From NCBI GenBank assembly GCA_022843605.1, contig JALHNI010000005.1, forward strand, positions 42,178 to 106,177: DNA of 64,000 nucleotides, given 5' to 3'. The translations under genes were made by a program, and so were the position numbers. The notes beneath the pieces were generated by a model that saw only the letters and a program-made list of their open reading frames with translations, ran no database searches and was not told where the DNA came from. How positions within the stretch are numbered: the stretch's first letter is position 1; each line of letters opens with the position of its first letter. Below are positions 52,755-60,997 of this stretch, piece after piece. This DNA is from Bryobacter sp. Its GTDB lineage: Bacteria; Acidobacteriota; Terriglobia; Bryobacterales; Bryobacteraceae.

Positions 52755-55151
52755 CTATTGCACGACAGGCAAGGTGAACCAAAATGTGGAGCCTTCACCC
52801 GGCTTTGACTCTGCGCGAATGCTGCCTCCGTTGCACTCCACCAACTTGCGGCAGGTCGCCAGTCCGATGCCGCTTCCCGGATACTCCCTGCCGTGCAACC
52901 GCTGGAACGGGAGAAAGATTGTCTCGGCGTACTCGGGAGAAAAGCCCTGCCCGTTATCCTTCACCGAGATTACCCAATCGGAATCCAGTCGTCGCCCGGC
53001 AACTTCGATTCGCGGCGCCTCCTCGGGGCGCCGGTATTTGATGGAGTTCCCGATGAGGTTCTGGAAGATCTGCCGCAGGTGGAGCTTGGTTTGGATTTCC
53101 GGCGGCAGATCCCGATAAATGATCGCCGCCTCGGACTCCTGAATCGCCGGCCCGAGGTCCACCATTGCGACCTCCAGCGCTTCCACCGCAGTGGTGAGCG
53201 AGAGCTCCTCGCTTCCGCTGGCTCGGGCGTAGGCGAGCAGGTCGCGAATCAAAGTTTTCAGCCGTTGCGCACTGGAGGCGATCAAGTCGATCACCTGATC
53301 GCCTTCCGCGTCGCGGCCTCCATATACTTCGCCCAAGAGGCCGGCTAGCGTGCCGATCGTGTTAGCGGGCGACTGCAGGTCGTGGGAAGCGGCATCCGCA
53401 AAAAGCTGCAGGCTTTCGTTGGCCCGGTGCAGATCGTCGTTCAGCCGGCGAAGGTTCTGGGAGATCTGCGCTAGATTCTCGATGGCCTCCACCCGCGCCG
53501 AAATGTCGGTTTGCGCGGCGATCATCCTCACCGCCTGGCCTGCGGAGTCAAAGAAGAAGTGGGCCTTGATGTTTAACCAACGAATCTGGCCGTCCGGAAG
53601 AAAGGCGCGAAAATCTGAGGCACAGGCTGCTTGCTCAGGGGTGGCGCCCCTGAATTCCTGCTCCAGTTGATCCCGGTCCTCTGGATGAACGAGCTTGAGC
53701 CAAGCGCCGAAAGAGCGTAGCGCACCGTCGGGAAGCCCGTAGTGTGACCGGTATTCGTCGGAACAAGTGAATGTATCCGTAAGTACTTCCCAGTCGCACA
53801 TGCCGATGTTACCCGCGCTCTGCGCCAACGCCAAACGCTCCTCACGAAGCCGTGCCTCCTCCGCCAATTGCCGCCTTTCGGTCGTGTCCCTTTGTACAGA
53901 TACCCAATGGCTCTGTATGCCCCCTTCGACAGCCACCGGCACGATGCTGATATCCACCCAGAACTCGGTACCGTCCTTGCGGTAGTTGAGTAGTTCCACC
54001 TTCACCGGTGATCGCGACCGCAAAGCCTTCCGGATCTGTTCCAACTGCTGGGGGCTCGACTTCGGCCCGCGCAGGAAGCTGGGAACCTTACCAATTACCT
54101 CGTCCTGGCCATAACCGGTCATTCGAGAAAATGTCTCGTTTACGTACAAGATCGGAGGACCGGGCGACTCAAGCGGTTCGGCCTTCGTGATCACCACCGC
54201 ATCCGGGGCGGCATCGACCGCCGCAGCGAACAATCGGAGTTGGGCCTCTCGTTCCTTGCGATCCGTAATGTCCATGGTGACGCCAATGGCGTGAACCGGC
54301 TTACCGGCCGCCACCCTGAGCACTTTGCCCTTCACCGACACCCATCGCAATGCGCCGTCAGGGCGCTCGATCCGGTACTCATCATCGAACGTATCGTCGC
54401 GGGCAAGCCACTTCTCGACGGCCCGCTGCACGCGAGCCTGATCCATCGGGCAAACCCGGTCCATCCAATTGTCGGAGAGTTCGCCCGCTTGATCGGGATT
54501 GAGGCCATGCAAAAGTAGCAGGGCGGGACTCCAACTGGTGGTATTCGCCGCCAGGTTCCAGTCCCACGGAGCAATGCCGGCTGAGTCGTAGGCTAAACGC
54601 AGCCTCTCCTGAGTTTGCGCAAGTTGCTGGCGGCTGACCGCGTTCTCTACCGCGCGAAAGAGAAGCTCGGAATTGAGGTGAGCTTTCGGCAAACAGTCCG
54701 CCGCACCGGACTTAATCGCCCGCACGCTGAGGGGTTCATCGCCCTCGCTGCTCAAAACGACGGTGACGATCTCCGTGGTGACCAGCCGTTCTTTCAGCTT
54801 TTCCAGAAACTCCGCGCTGTCCATGTCCGGCAGACGGTCGTTGAGGATGATGCAGTCGTAAGACGGCGGCAAAGCGGCGACCGCCAAAGCTTCCTCGCCT
54901 TTGACGGCCTCGGCGAAATGCCATCCCCCATTGTCGTGTTGTGATAGTAGCCGCCTCACGGCGGCACAGTCCGCGGGGCTTCTATCGACGATCAGGATCT
55001 TTCTCACCCCGCTCACGAAGGCGGCGCGCGGTGCGGACGCCTGAGCCGGCGCACTGGAGGCAGTTTGCCGCTGTTCAGTTTGCTTGGTCAAGGGCGTCAC
55101 CTCCCGCACGATCACTTCATGACGAGGAGCGCCAGCGACGGCCACGATCAT
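52755..55151 (-). CDS. Receiver-PAS-PAS-PAS histidine kinase
   Basis: 798 residues. A receiver-like domain at about 50-160 keeps D56 (KILIVDRSP), S134-S135 and K156 but has Asn at 104 (CIILNDRLPD) where the phosphorylated Asp normally sits. Three PAS/PAC units follow at about 185-300, 305-427 and 435-555. The kinase core has H590 (FADAASHDLQSPAN), the N box FQNLIGNSIKYR, DNGQGFSPEY and GSGIGLATCRKL. No membrane helix is seen, so the sensor is cytoplasmic. Its start overlaps the Hsp20 stop by 4 bp. Confidence 0.9.
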   Translation of the reverse strand: MIVAVAGAPRHEVIVREVTPLTKQTEQRQTASSAPAQASAPRAAFVSGVRKILIVDRSPADCAAVRRLLSQHDNGGWHFAEAVKGEEALAVAALPPSYDCIILNDRLPDMDSAEFLEKLKERLVTTEIVTVVLSSEGDEPLSVRAIKSGAADCLPKAHLNSELLFRAVENAVSRQQLAQTQERLRLAYDSAGIAPWDWNLAANTTSWSPALLLLHGLNPDQAGELSDNWMDRVCPMDQARVQRAVEKWLARDDTFDDEYRIERPDGALRWVSVKGKVLRVAAGKPVHAIGVTMDITDRKEREAQLRLFAAAVDAAPDAVVITKAEPLESPGPPILYVNETFSRMTGYGQDEVIGKVPSFLRGPKSSPQQLEQIRKALRSRSPVKVELLNYRKDGTEFWVDISIVPVAVEGGIQSHWVSVQRDTTERRQLAEEARLREERLALAQSAGNIGMCDWEVLTDTFTCSDEYRSHYGLPDGALRSFGAWLKLVHPEDRDQLEQEFRGATPEQAACASDFRAFLPDGQIRWLNIKAHFFFDSAGQAVRMIAAQTDISARVEAIENLAQISQNLRRLNDDLHRANESLQLFADAASHDLQSPANTIGTLAGLLGEVYGGRDAEGDQVIDLIASSAQRLKTLIRDLLAYARASGSEELSLTTAVEALEVAMVDLGPAIQESEAAIIYRDLPPEIQTKLHLRQIFQNLIGNSIKYRRPEEAPRIEVAGRRLDSDWVISVKDNGQGFSPEYAETIFLPFQRLHGREYPGSGIGLATCRKLVECNGGSIRAESKPGEGSTFWFTLPVVQ

Positions 55152-55675
55152 ACTCCTCCGCGAAATCGAGGTCGAGCGCTATTTCGCGAGTTTGCGGCTT
55201 TGGCTCGACCGTTTATCCGCGAGGATCGGCCGGCCTTGGCCGTGGTGATCCGCAGTACGCCGGTGTCGAGCGTGGCCGTGGTGGCGTCCAGGTTGATGGG
55301 CTGCGGTAATTCGATCCGGCGGTAAAGGTCTTGGGAATTCCCTTCTTCCGCTCGATCTGGCTCTTGATTCTTGGCATAAACGAGAATTTTCGAAGGCGTG
55401 ACGATCACCTGGATCAGGTTGAGACTGTAGTCATCCAGGGGAAGCTCAAACTCATACGCACTATCGCTCTCGCGAGTCTGCACAGGAGGCCAACTCCGTA
55501 TCTGTTCTTCCGCCTTCAGCCAATCCTCAACCTCATGGCCGGGCTCGCACCCTCGCTGCTCAAAGAATGCGAAAGCCCGCCGCCGGATCTCCTCCTGCAC
55601 GCGTTCCATCTCTTCCAAGACCGGCAGTGCCGGGAGATCTCCGTTTTCGATTTTGCGGAGAGTGATATGGGCCAT
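55148..55675 (-). CDS. DUF2934-Hsp20 fusion protein
   Basis: 175 residues from the ATG at 55675; the longer frame upstream crosses the regulatory repeats. Residues about 24-60 match DUF2934 (IRRRAFAFFEQRGCEPGHEV, EDWLKAEEQI). Residues about 70-146 form an alpha-crystallin domain (YEFELPLDDYSLNLIQVIVT, then LYRRIELPQPINLD and TLDTGVLRITT). The C terminus is basic and lacks a clear I-x-I/V tail. It is a likely stress-linked holdase. It precedes, and overlaps, the PAS kinase gene. Confidence 0.87.
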   Translation of the reverse strand: MAHITLRKIENGDLPALPVLEEMERVQEEIRRRAFAFFEQRGCEPGHEVEDWLKAEEQIRSWPPVQTRESDSAYEFELPLDDYSLNLIQVIVTPSKILVYAKNQEPDRAEEGNSQDLYRRIELPQPINLDATTATLDTGVLRITTAKAGRSSRINGRAKAANSRNSARPRFRGGV

Positions 55676-55732
55676 GGTTGACTCCTTTGTCTGGGACTGC
55701 AAAAACTGCACGTCGGTTCGTGGTGAGCACCC

Positions 55733-55774
55733 ATATATGCACGTAATGTGCCAATATATGCACGTAATGTGCCA
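55733..55774 (-). promoter_or_regulatory. Two tandem sigma-54-like promoter elements
   Basis: A 21-bp unit is repeated twice without change (55733-55753 and 55754-55774). On the minus strand each contains TGGCACATTACGTGCA, with GG and GC exactly 10 nt apart as in -24/-12 promoters. The downstream element would start transcription about 50 nt before the Hsp20 start. The inner GCAC-GTAAT-GTGC dyad could instead be an operator. Confidence 0.6.
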
Positions 55775-55926
55775 ATGTAAAAGTGTTTCATTCTTCCCCA
55801 ATTTCGGCGGTTTGATGCCATCGCCCTGAGGGGATTGGCGCAGCATTGGCGTAGGGGTGCGCAGGCGCTGCCGCCGGGCTACCAGGGAATACTCCGAGCA
55901 TCTTGCCTCCAGTTCGCCTCGCTGAC

Positions 55927-56556
55927 TCACCCGGAAAGTGACCGCCGGCGGTCATCTGTCAAAATAGCTTGGTGAGGGATTCTCTCCTTGGCCATTTCGG
56001 GCAGAATTAGGACGAAAATCGAGAGTCGGTCAGGCAGAGCGCCGGGTATCAACCGGCGTAGTGTATAAAGAGCCCCACAGGAGGGGATATAGCGAGCCAT
56101 TCCGGCCTCGAGTTTTGCAGCGGGCATCGCAAGGTGCCGATTGAGGCGTAAACAGAGGAAACGATGGGCTGGGGGATCGAGCTCCGAATAACCAGTCCAG
56201 CAGACGTTCTTGCCGTGTGCGGCGAGACGTTCATTGACCGTCAACAGCGTGAAATCTTCACAATGCGCCTGCGCGATCAGCATCCGGTTAAATGGATCGC
56301 GATGGTGAAAGGGCAGGTGAAAAGGAAACTGCGCCCTGCAATCGGCATAGGCCCGGGAGGCCGGCAACCAGTGAAACGACGACGCATCCAGTGCCGCATC
56401 GAACTGAGCCGGCAGATCGAGCTTGCCCATTCTCTGCCTAATCCGAATCTCCCAGGTCGTGGCTGTGCTGACGAACACCGTTCGCTCAGAATCGGCAATG
56501 AGTCCCGCATCTCCGGCGGCAGGCGGGCCGAGTCGTCAAGCCACTAAAGGAGCCTC
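55927..56556 (-). pseudogene. Decayed VapC-type PIN toxin
   Basis: The minus-strand sequence keeps the C-terminal two thirds of a PIN ribonuclease: FVSTATTWEIRIRQRMGKLD, LPFHHRDPFNRMLIAQAH and LTVNERLAAHGKNVCW. The N-terminal motif appears in another frame as WLDDSARLPPEMRD, preceded by an in-frame TAG at 56544-56546 where W is usual. An extension after the PIN end runs to 55927. The conserved N-terminal Asp region is lost, so the enzyme is probably inactive. Confidence 0.6.
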
Positions 56557-56564
56557 GGCGACGT

Positions 56565-56752
56565 TCGGGGAAGGTCGTCAAAGTCGTCCGCGATCCGGAT
56601 TTGCCCTTTGAGGGCTCCGGGCTTGCGCGGAGTCGGACGAGTCTCGCCACCGGCTTGCCGGCCTTGCCGATGATGACTTCCTCCCCGGCCTGAACCGCCT
56701 CAATGAGGGCAGACAGTTGGCCTTGGCTTCCGAGATTTTACGGAGCACCATA
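56565..56752 (-). pseudogene. Decayed Phd/YefM-type antitoxin
   Basis: Starting at ATG 56752 the frame reads MVLRKISEAKAN and then must shift to give LSALIEAVQAGEEVIIGKAG and KPVARLVRLR, and shift again for GQIRIADDFDDLP. Assembled, this is a Phd-like antitoxin (the EAK, GEEVIIGKAGKPVARLV and DDFDDLP motifs). It lies just upstream of the VapC-like remnant in the usual order. Confidence 0.55.
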
Positions 56753-56869
56753 CGAATTAAGAATTTACGAAGAATTCAAGCAATACAAACGCACCTTCAA
56801 TCCCCAACGCTTCGGCATCGCCATCCCCTAAACTCTCCCTATCTCCAATCTGACCCAGTAGGGCCGGCC

Positions 56870-57822
56870 TCCAGCCCCGCCAGGAAGTCGGTTCCATCCA
56901 CCCCGGCCGGCCGCAACTACACCTTCACTTACAACGCCTCCGGCGAACTGCTCACGGTCAAGCTGCCCCGCAACGGGGAGTTGCGCTATACCCACCAAAC
57001 CACCAACTTCGCCAACAGCGTCAGCGCCCGCGAGTTGCAGAACCGCCGCCTGGTGAAGCAGGCCGGGGCCAGCGAAGTGACTTACAATCTGATTCGCGAT
57101 CCCAGCGACGCCTCCCAGGTGATGCATTCGAGCCTCGCCTTAACTGACCCTTCGGGCGTCGGCCGCAAGTGCTGGCTTTTCTCCAGCGCCAACGACTATA
57201 CCCGCGGCTTCCTCACCCAATAGTTTGAGCATCCCACCGCCAGCGGCGACACCGACATCCTGCGCCGCCACACCTATACCTACACCCAGGACGCGAACCA
57301 GATGCCCGCCGTCCAAAGCGTCACCACGGACCTCGACCCCAATACCGCCAACGCCAAAACCATGAAGACTGACCAGACGGTGGATCTCTACGGCAACCTC
57401 ACCCAAAGCCGCATCTACGAGTACGGCAACCTCAGTACGCCGGCGCGTACCATCAACTGCACTTACTTCTTCCCTAATGCCCACTACCTGCGCAATCTAC
57501 CCGCCAGTTTCCAGTCGACCGACGGCGTCAAAAACGTCAGCCTGTTCGCGAATACTTACGACGGCTACGGCGGGGCGAATCCCTTGACCCAGGTCATCGG
57601 TTCGCCCACCATGCACGCCACCGGAACCTACAACACCACTTACACCACGCGAGGCAACCCGACCTATCTCACCAGCCCCGGCAAAGCCACCACGCTCACC
57701 TACAACATCCTCGGCGAAGTCATCAAGGCGGTCACCAATGGGCAAACGGTGGAATGGACGTACTCGGCCTCCAACAACTTCGGCGCGCCCACCCAGATCA
57801 CGCCCAACTTGTGCAGGCGGGC
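56870..57822 (+). pseudogene. 5' part of an Rhs/YD-repeat gene, interrupted
   Basis: From about 56880 the frame encodes YD/Rhs-like beta strands (NYTFTYNASGELLTVKLPRN, ELRYTHQTTNFANSVSAREL). It has no N-terminal delivery domain. TAG at 57221-57223 breaks it after GFLTQ, but the same frame goes on (FEHPTASGDTDILRRHTYTY) up to about 57810, where one missing base (AACTTGTGCAG for AACTTGGTGCAG) shifts it into the next frame. So this is a truncated and broken upstream half of the gene at 57754. Confidence 0.6.
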
Positions 57823-59565
57823 TACCAGGCGCCGGTGCTGCCGGTGGCGGGCGCGGTCTATCAGTACACCTACGACGCCTTCGGTCGGCCCACGGGCGAG
57901 ACGCGGCAGGAGCCAAGCCAGTCGCCCGTCTCCATCGTCGACCAGGTGACGTACAATACCTTTGGAGCCCTCACGCAGATGCGCAAAACGATCGCCCTGC
58001 AAACCGAGACCCGCGCTTACGACGCCTTCCAACGGCTGACGTCGATGACCCAGTTCGACGGCACCGCCATTACCTATAACTACGCGCAGACGGCGAACGA
58101 TGGCAAGATCGTCTCTCAGGTCACGACGCCTTCGGGCGGCATCGCCGAGACCGTGAATTATACTTACGACTCGTTAGGGCGTTTAACTCAGGCCGCCACC
58201 GCCGGTGCCGGCGGCTGGGGACTCGCCTGGATGTACGACGGCTGGGGCAATCGCCTGCAGCAGTCGGCCGTGAAGGGCACGGTGCCGACGATGGTCTCGA
58301 CCACCGATCCTGCCACCAACCGCATCCAGGCCCACACTTACGACGCCAACGGCAACACCACTTACACGCCCCAGCAGGGCACGATGACTTACGACGTCTT
58401 CAATCGCCTGGTCACCGTCGCCGCCGACACTTACGGCTACGACCCCGCCAATAAGCGCCTCTGGAAGAACGACGAGTTCACCTTCTGGGGCGCAAGCGGC
58501 GAACGCATCGGCCGTTACTCGGCGGTGAAGCTGATCGAGAATCAGAACGGCACCCTGGTGCATAGCTTCGTGTTTCAGAAGGTCCAGACGGACGAGTACT
58601 TCGGCGGTCGGCGGCTGACGACGCAGGATCGCCTCGGTTCGGTCGGGAGCTATTATCCCTACGGCGAGGCCAAGTCGGGCACAGTGTCCAATGCGGATTC
58701 GTTTGCGTCGTACTATCGCGACTCGACGGGTCTGGATTATGCGCAGAATCGGTATTATGTTGTTGGCTCGGGCCGATTCGCGTCATCGGATCCGCTTGAC
58801 TCTAGTGCGATATCTTCCGATCCATCTAGTTGGAATCGATACGCCTACACCAGGGGTAGCCCTGTTAACGCGATCGATCCCAATGGTCTAGCTGATTGTC
58901 CCGCTGGGTCGAATACGAGTACGACTGTATGCGCGACGTCGGATCCGCTGGTGTTGGTCTCAAGTATCGTCAGTGGAACGTTTCAGTACAAACAGATTCT
59001 TCCTCAAGGTCAAATAGACTATGAGTCCGGCGGTTGCGTAGACCCTAGAACTGGCCTAGCTTGCTACGAAGCGGATCGGATGCGAAGAGAATGTATGGAA
59101 AACGCGCCCCCTTCTGTCCCAGCCGGAGTGAGCGTTGAGGATCTGGTGACAGCGGCTCTGGGCCAGATAAATGCCGTGATCGCCGAGGCCGTCGCCATCG
59201 CTTCGGATCCCTTGTTCTCCAGCGTTAATGGTATATCGCCGACAATGTTTGTATTTAACGTCGTCAATACGTTTCTAGTAAATCAAGTGGCCCCGCATCA
59301 TGCTTGGGATTGGAAGCACCAGTGGGGACATGAATACCAAGCGTTTGGCAACTGGTTTTTTGGTGTTGTGACGGCACACGCTGGTCTCGGTTCGACTTAT
59401 AGCCAGTTCGGAGCGGGTGTGGCGCAGATCTGGGTTGATGTTTCGGGCGGTCAGATGCCATCTAACCTTAATCTATCGACATTCGGCGATCAACCGGGCG
59501 ACGCGGCGAACATAACGGCAGGTCGGAGGTTTCTCCATGGGGGGTGTACAAGACTCGGTCTTTAG
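57754..59565 (+). CDS. Rhs core with polymorphic C-terminal tip (Ntox44-like)
   Basis: 603 residues. YD-repeats (YTYDAFGRPTGETRQE, VNYTYDSLGRLTQAATAG) lead to the Rhs core end (YYRDSTGLDYAQNRYYVVGS, then FASSDPL and WNRYAYTRGSPVNAIDPNGL). The tip after about residue 395 is more AT-rich, and ends FGNWFFGVVTAHAGLGSTYS, FGAGVAQI, FGDQPGDAANITAG, which resembles bacterial toxin 44. The ORF is downstream of a frameshift, so translation must start internally at 57754 or nearby. A lipoprotein gene overlaps its end by 29 bp. Confidence 0.65.
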   Translation: MDVLGLQQLRRAHPDHAQLVQAGYQAPVLPVAGAVYQYTYDAFGRPTGETRQEPSQSPVSIVDQVTYNTFGALTQMRKTIALQTETRAYDAFQRLTSMTQFDGTAITYNYAQTANDGKIVSQVTTPSGGIAETVNYTYDSLGRLTQAATAGAGGWGLAWMYDGWGNRLQQSAVKGTVPTMVSTTDPATNRIQAHTYDANGNTTYTPQQGTMTYDVFNRLVTVAADTYGYDPANKRLWKNDEFTFWGASGERIGRYSAVKLIENQNGTLVHSFVFQKVQTDEYFGGRRLTTQDRLGSVGSYYPYGEAKSGTVSNADSFASYYRDSTGLDYAQNRYYVVGSGRFASSDPLDSSAISSDPSSWNRYAYTRGSPVNAIDPNGLADCPAGSNTSTTVCATSDPLVLVSSIVSGTFQYKQILPQGQIDYESGGCVDPRTGLACYEADRMRRECMENAPPSVPAGVSVEDLVTAALGQINAVIAEAVAIASDPLFSSVNGISPTMFVFNVVNTFLVNQVAPHHAWDWKHQWGHEYQAFGNWFFGVVTAHAGLGSTYSQFGAGVAQIWVDVSGGQMPSNLNLSTFGDQPGDAANITAGRRFLHGGCTRLGL

Positions 59566-60010
59566 GATTGCTGCTGCAACGGCCGTATTTCTTGTTGTCT
59601 CGTCGGGGTGTAGTAAGGTTGCTTGGAACGCTGTGGCACAGGCGATGTCCCCGAGCCGAGCGTGGATTTATCGAATAGAAGTGCGGCGAGATCCTGTGTC
59701 GCTCAATACGGACTACACCCGGGTCACCGTCGCAGATTCCTCGGGTGGAGACCCTGAGGTGGTGTTCCAATTGTCCGGTTTGCCAAAGGTCAAGGCTTGT
59801 TGGATGTTTGACCATGTGCTCGCGATCGCCTGGGAACCGTTTCGCGAGGCGGATGGAAACGAGGTGACTTATGTCAAGATCCAAGAGGGTGGCGCGTTTG
59901 GCAAAGTTCGCATTCGGTATTATCGGCCGTCGAATAAGCTCTTTGCGTTTGGCAAAACTTGTCGAGGAGGAGACACTGAGGGAGACACTGAGAAGATGGT
60001 GAAAGATTGA
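59537..60010 (+). CDS. Lipoprotein, candidate immunity protein
   Basis: 157 residues. The N terminus has a lipoprotein signal (IAAATAVFLVVSSGC, lipobox SSGC). The mature part is a small beta-rich domain with W/Y residues (AWIYRIEVRRDPVSLNTDY, KVRIRYYRPSNKLFAFGK). Its ATG lies inside the Rhs gene, an arrangement typical of toxin-immunity pairs. The last 15 codons run into GGGAGACACTGAG-type repeats, so the C-terminal end may have been altered by the repeat. Immunity function is inference. Confidence 0.55.
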   Translation: MGGVQDSVFRIAAATAVFLVVSSGCSKVAWNAVAQAMSPSRAWIYRIEVRRDPVSLNTDYTRVTVADSSGGDPEVVFQLSGLPKVKACWMFDHVLAIAWEPFREADGNEVTYVKIQEGGAFGKVRIRYYRPSNKLFAFGKTCRGGDTEGDTEKMVKD

Positions 60011-60020
60011 CGGAACATGG

Positions 60021-60119
60021 GGGAAAGATGGTGCCAGGCGTAATTTAGGAGGCTGGGCGCCTCATCCGAGGCAAAACGCAACAGGGCAAGCGAGAGCGAC
60101 TCGGCCTGACGGCCGACAA
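60021..60119 (+). repeat. REP-like unit, copy 1
   Basis: About 99 bp that recurs at 60891 and 62706. It contains the palindromes GAGGCTGGGCGCCTC and TCGGCCTGACGGCCGA flanking a conserved spacer that begins GGTGCCAGGCGTAATTTAGG. The order and pairing resemble BIME/REP elements. A partial fourth copy (60124-60150, AGATGGTGCAAGGCTTCATT) follows. Confidence 0.75.
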
Positions 60120-60150
60120 TGGCAGAAGATGGTGCAAGGCTTCATTTAGG

Positions 60151-60369
60151 TCGGCTCCGAGGAGTGCAGGTGACCAGTTTAACTCTCAGATTTCTTCGGT
60201 CAATCCTGGATCACAGCGACAGGGTATCTTGACTCTAATCCACGAGTTCGCCCACTCTCTTGGCGCCAACGGATTTCGTTCTGATAGGGGTAACTCTAAC
60301 AACGGTCGATTGAACAATGATGACGTTTGGCGGCACTGCAATCGCACAATCACAGTTGCTAGGAATTAA
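60151..60369 (+). pseudogene. Orphan toxin-tip-like fragment with HEFAH motif
   Basis: A 72-codon frame begins at the end of a partial REP copy and stops at TAA 60367-60369. It reads GDQFNSQISSVNPGSQRQ, then ILTLIHEFAHSLGANGF, RSDRGNSNNGRLNNDD and VWRHCNRTITVARN. HEFAH at 60241-60255 is a zinc-metallopeptidase-type HExxH. The sequence lacks a start and core and lies in the gap between the Rhs pair and the TonB-C gene, as an orphan Rhs C-terminal tip would. Confidence 0.5.
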
Positions 60370-60372
60370 CAC

Positions 60373-60807
60373 ATGCGAGTTCGATCTGGATGGCATCGAG
60401 TCGGCGTGCTCATGGTGCTCTTTTACGGGTGCTTTGCGAACAGAGTTCTCGCAGGAGCAGAACCCAGTTGCATCGAGGAACTGACAATTCCGAAGTACCC
60501 GTCGCTTGCTCGCCAGGCGAGGCATCAGGGCGAGGTGGAGGTCAGAGTTTTGGTTGACAGATCAGGAAAAGTCATTAAGGCCATCACTAAGGGAGCGACG
60601 CCACTACTTCGCCAAGCGGTTGCGAATGCTTTAGACGCTTCACGGTTCTCTGGGTCTTGTTTCAGGAATGAGTTCAGGGTGCAGTTTAAATTTGAGATTG
60701 ACGTTGACGCTCCGCCTAAGTTGTTCGACGAGGGCACCGTGATCATTCGTTCAGTAGATGTCATTCTCATACGGGCAGTTCGATTTCCTCTCACTGGCGG
60801 GAGTTGA
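60373..60807 (+). CDS. Exported TonB C-terminal domain protein
   Basis: 144 residues. A hydrophobic N-terminal segment (VGVLMVLFYGCFANRVLAGA) is followed by a TonB-C-like domain (PKYPSLARQARHQGEVEVRV, then LVDRSGKVIKAITKGATPLL). TonB C-terminal domains bind outer-membrane receptors, but without the long Pro-rich linker this is probably a free-standing partner. ATG lies 4 bp after the HEFAH fragment stop, and the gene differs in codon use from the chromosome core. Confidence 0.7.
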   Translation: MRVRSGWHRVGVLMVLFYGCFANRVLAGAEPSCIEELTIPKYPSLARQARHQGEVEVRVLVDRSGKVIKAITKGATPLLRQAVANALDASRFSGSCFRNEFRVQFKFEIDVDAPPKLFDEGTVIIRSVDVILIRAVRFPLTGGS

Positions 60808-60829
60808 GTGCGGGGGGGAACATAAAGAT

Positions 60830-60900
60830 GGGAAAGATTGCTGGGAAAGATGGAGGGAAAGATGGAGGGAAAGATGAGGGAAAGATGGGAGGGAAAGATG
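60830..60900 (+). repeat. Short tandem array GGGAAAGATGGA
   Basis: Six imperfect copies of a 11-13-bp motif (GGGAAAGATTGCT, GGGAAAGATGGA twice, GGGAAAGATGA, GGGAAAGATGGGA and GGGAAAGATGGTGCC) run directly into REP copy 2. They are an expansion of the first bases of the REP unit. Confidence 0.8.
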
Positions 60901-60989
60901 GTGCCAGGCGTAATTTAGGAGGCTGGGCGCCTCATCCGAGGCAAAACGCAACAGGACAAACGAGAGCGACTCGGCCTGACGGCCGACAA
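60891..60989 (+). repeat. REP-like unit, copy 2
   Basis: Nearly identical to copy 1, with TCGGCCTGACGGCCGA and GAGGCTGGGCGCCTC. It ends against the IS256-type target duplication; sequence after the IS (CCAAAAATAGAAACAGAGC) matches what follows copy 3, showing the insertion split a REP-RAYT-end module. Confidence 0.8.
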
Positions 60990-60997
60990 GGCGAGCC

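Noticed and set aside
55676..55930. Extended N terminus of the Hsp20 frame
   Set aside because: The extension reads through the tandem promoter repeats; DUF2934 proteins start near the ATG at 55675.
60235..60525. Minus-strand frame over the HEFAH fragment
   Set aside because: It has no family features, while the plus strand shows a coherent HExxH peptide and the TonB-C start.
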